Shown: piece after piece, positions 14,613 to 16,411 of the stretch
Layout of the letters: the number at the start of each line of letters is the position of its first letter
How positions within the stretch are numbered: the first letter of the stretch is position 1
Source: Vulcanimicrobiota bacterium
Lineage (GTDB): Bacteria > Vulcanimicrobiota > Vulcanimicrobiia > Vulcanimicrobiales > Vulcanimicrobiaceae
Assembly: GCA_019245275.1 (NCBI GenBank)
Contig: JAFARW010000095.1
Location: 1 to 16,411 of the forward strand
Direction of reading: 5' to 3'
DNA length: 16,411 nucleotides
Position numbers and translations under genes: made by a program
Notes under the pieces: model-generated
Database searches by the model: none
What the model was told of the DNA's origin: nothing
What the model saw: only the letters and a program-made list of their open reading frames with translations

Positions 14613-15068
14613 CTAAGAGCGTCGGCGCGGATGTTGCCTCTTTGCAATAGCTCGAATCACAACGCGCGATCCTGGCGCGGGCGTGCTCATTTCATTCCAT
14701 CCTTCAGTCGCGAGATCCATCAGCATTTGAACGCTGGGCTCCCCTAATATGCCGGCAGCATCGACGCGAATGTGTCGAACCACTTTTCCGTTCCCTTTGA
14801 GCAACCGTTGCGGATCGGGTAAAGTCGCGCCACGCAGAAAGCACAAGCTAACGTGGTCGGGATAAACAACGATTGAGAAGCGGGCATCCGAAGGGCGCTC
14901 CGTTGGGCTAAAGCCGATGACGAGCGCATAATAATTGTCGTAAACGAGTTCGATCGCGTCGGGAAGACACGCGCGCATCTTTCTCCGTACCGCGCGAACG
15001 CGCGCAGCGATCTTCGGATCGTATTTCGCGATAAAGCTTCTGAGTCGGGCCTCGGCGGACGTACCCAG
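14613..15068 (-). CDS. DUF1801 domain protein, non-canonical or lost start
   Basis: YdhG-like DUF1801 protein of unknown function, cytoplasmic. Signature segments are LPDAIELVYDNYYALVIGFS, PTERPSDARFSIVVYP, VSLCFLRGATLPDPQRLLKG and GKVVRHIRV. The first canonical start is ATG 14978 (121 residues), but the frame upstream encodes SAEARLRSFIAKYDPKIAAR and VRAVRRK, which matches the usual family N-terminus. In that extension, after TAG (15072-15074), no ATG, GTG or TTG exists; CTG at 15068, 8 bases after the Lon stop, is the earliest near-cognate codon and gives 151 residues. So the gene uses a rare start, possibly by reinitiation after lon, or is N-terminally damaged. Convergent with selD, stop codons touching. 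Confidence 0.75.
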   Translation of the reverse strand: MGTSAEARLRSFIAKYDPKIAARVRAVRRKMRACLPDAIELVYDNYYALVIGFSPTERPSDARFSIVVYPDHVSLCFLRGATLPDPQRLLKGNGKVVRHIRVDAAGILGEPSVQMLMDLATEGWNEMSTPAPGSRVVIRAIAKRQHPRRRS

Positions 15069-15076
15069 AAACTACG

Positions 15077-16411
15077 CTAGCGCTTGCGCGACGCGGTGGC
15101 TGGCGTGCGCCGTTGCTTGCGCTCGATTCGCGCGCGCTTGACGGCGCCGCGTCGAATCGGTACGACATTGTTCGAGCGGCGCGCCGGCTCCGGCCCAAGC
15201 ATGACCGGCGTGATCAGGCGCTTGCCCAACGCCTGGTAGAAGACTTCGGACAGTTCCTCGACGGGAATGAAGACCATCGAGTCGCGCACTTCCTTCGGAA
15301 TGTCCTCGAGATCGTTCTCGTTGCGCTTCGGAATGATGATGCGCTTGATGCCCGCACGTTTGGCGCCAAGTACTTTCTCTTTGAGGCCACCGATCGGCAA
15401 GACTTGACCGGTCAGCGTGATTTCGCCGGTCATCGCCAGATCCGAATCGACTTTCAGCCCCGAAAGCATCGATGCAATCGCTGTCGCAATCGCTACGCCG
15501 GCTGACGGACCGTCTTTTGGAACGGCGCCCGACGGCACGTGAATGTGCAAGTCGTGTTTGCTGAAGTAGTCCTCGTTAATTCCCAGTTCGCCCGAGCGCG
15601 CGCGCAAGAAGGACACGGCGGCTGTCGCGCTTTCCTTCATCACGTCGCCCAGTTGCCCGGTCAAGGTCAGTTTGCCGCTGCCCGGCATCGCGGTCGCCTC
15701 GATGAAGAGAATGTCACCGCCGACCGGCGTCCAGAACATTCCAGTCGCGACACCGACCGATGCAACACGCTTCTTAACTTCATTGAAAAAGCGCGGGCGC
15801 GAGAGATACTCGCTCAGGTTCTCCGGTTTGATGCGCGCCTTGAATCGCGGGTGCTCGGCGATCTTGCGCGCGACTTTACGGAAAACGGTACCGATCTCAC
15901 GCTCCAAGTTGCGCACGCCGGCTTCGCGCGTGTAGTCGCCGATGATCGCGCGCAACGCTGCATCGCTGATTTGGACTTGCGCATCCTTTAGCCCATTGGC
16001 TTGTCGCTGCTTGCGCAGCAGGTAGCGCTTGGCGATCTGAATTTTTTCGAGTTCCGTATAACCGACAAGCTGAATGATCTCCATGCGATCGCGCAGTGGC
16101 GGACTGACGGAATCTAAACTGTTTGCCGTGCAGATGAAGAGCACGTTCGAGAGGTCGAACGGCAGATCGAGATAGTGGTCGCGGAACGTGTGATTCTGTT
16201 CCGGATCTAAGACTTCGAGCAGCGCAGACTGCGGATCGCCGCGAAAGTCGCTACCAACTTTATCGATCTCGTCGATCATCATGACCGGATTGCGCGTGCC
16301 GGCGTCGCGGATCGCGCGGATAATCGTCCCCGGCATCGCGCCGATATACGTCCGCCTGTGGCCGCGAATTTCGGATTCATCGCGCACGCCGCCGACCGAA
16401 AGCCTCACGAA
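15077..16411 (-). CDS. lon: ATP-dependent Lon protease, C-terminal part (5' end outside window)
   Basis: Hexameric AAA+ serine protease that degrades misfolded and regulatory proteins in the cytoplasm. 444 residues are present, opening with FVRLSVGGVRDESEIRGHRR; the N-domain and Walker A lie beyond the window edge. Walker B is VMMIDEID (43-50), followed by the sensor region ICTANSLDSVSPPLRDRME and the alpha subdomain (YTREAGVRNLEREIG). The protease domain has the Ser-Lys dyad: PKDGPSAG (Ser303) and GGLKEKVLGA (Lys346), 43 residues apart as in E. coli. After the usual end at FYQAL there is a long basic tail (about 48 residues, many Arg and Lys, ending TASRKR). The DUF1801 frame follows 8 bases later. 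Confidence 0.96.
   Translation of the reverse strand, partial: FVRLSVGGVRDESEIRGHRRTYIGAMPGTIIRAIRDAGTRNPVMMIDEIDKVGSDFRGDPQSALLEVLDPEQNHTFRDHYLDLPFDLSNVLFICTANSLDSVSPPLRDRMEIIQLVGYTELEKIQIAKRYLLRKQRQANGLKDAQVQISDAALRAIIGDYTREAGVRNLEREIGTVFRKVARKIAEHPRFKARIKPENLSEYLSRPRFFNEVKKRVASVGVATGMFWTPVGGDILFIEATAMPGSGKLTLTGQLGDVMKESATAAVSFLRARSGELGINEDYFSKHDLHIHVPSGAVPKDGPSAGVAIATAIASMLSGLKVDSDLAMTGEITLTGQVLPIGGLKEKVLGAKRAGIKRIIIPKRNENDLEDIPKEVRDSMVFIPVEELSEVFYQALGKRLITPVMLGPEPARRSNNVVPIRRGAVKRARIERKQRRTPATASRKR

Noticed and set aside
1..16411. Mobile elements, CRISPR arrays, tRNA or rRNA genes
   Set aside because: Searched by eye on both strands; no transposase-like protein, terminal repeats, regularly spaced repeats or tRNA cloverleaf was seen.

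Overview
The window is bacterial chromosome of moderately high GC content, densely packed with housekeeping genes. There are no mobile elements, CRISPR arrays, rRNA or tRNA genes that I can see. Gene content fits an uncultured, diderm-like lineage such as Candidatus Eremiobacterota (WPS-2) or a neighbour: secreted S9 peptidases in tandem, a selenocysteine trait, and a translation cluster ordered partly as in Firmicutes. That placement is an inference from style and is weak.

Layout, left to right. (1) The 3' end of an ornithine aminotransferase gene (rocD-like), facing a small PsiE-family membrane protein gene. (2) A strong sigma70-type promoter, a structured leader with a terminator-like hairpin, and the infC-rpmI-rplT operon (IF3, L35, L20). 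infC appears to start at a non-canonical ATA codon. (3) On the minus strand, a tightly coupled three-gene operon: a NUDIX hydrolase and two paralogous secreted S9 peptidases, joined by two ATGA overlaps. (4) On the plus strand, a 65-residue two-helix membrane protein and a TrmH/SpoU rRNA methyltransferase, joined by another ATGA overlap. (5) A roughly 300-bp control region with a 9-bp direct repeat, an extended -10 promoter, a short Phe-containing ORF resembling the YqzL family, and a strong terminator hairpin just before pheS. Then pheS-pheT-cvpA, all overlapping. (6) A minus-strand class V aminotransferase divergent from selD. selD is a selenoprotein gene: the reading frame runs through an in-frame TGA in the motif CAG-U-ASK, followed by a hairpin matching the bacterial SECIS rules. 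(7) On the minus strand, the C-terminal part of Lon protease followed by a DUF1801 gene that lacks a canonical start codon where homology begins.

Together the window carries protein synthesis (IF3, L20, L35, PheRS, rRNA methylation), protein turnover (Lon, S9 peptidases) and amino-acid or selenium metabolism. The main novelty is in the control layer: a Sec-decoding selD, a non-AUG infC start below an attenuator-like leader, and a possible leader-peptide attenuator on pheST. No complete new multi-gene system is evident. The candidates are listed as findings with tests.
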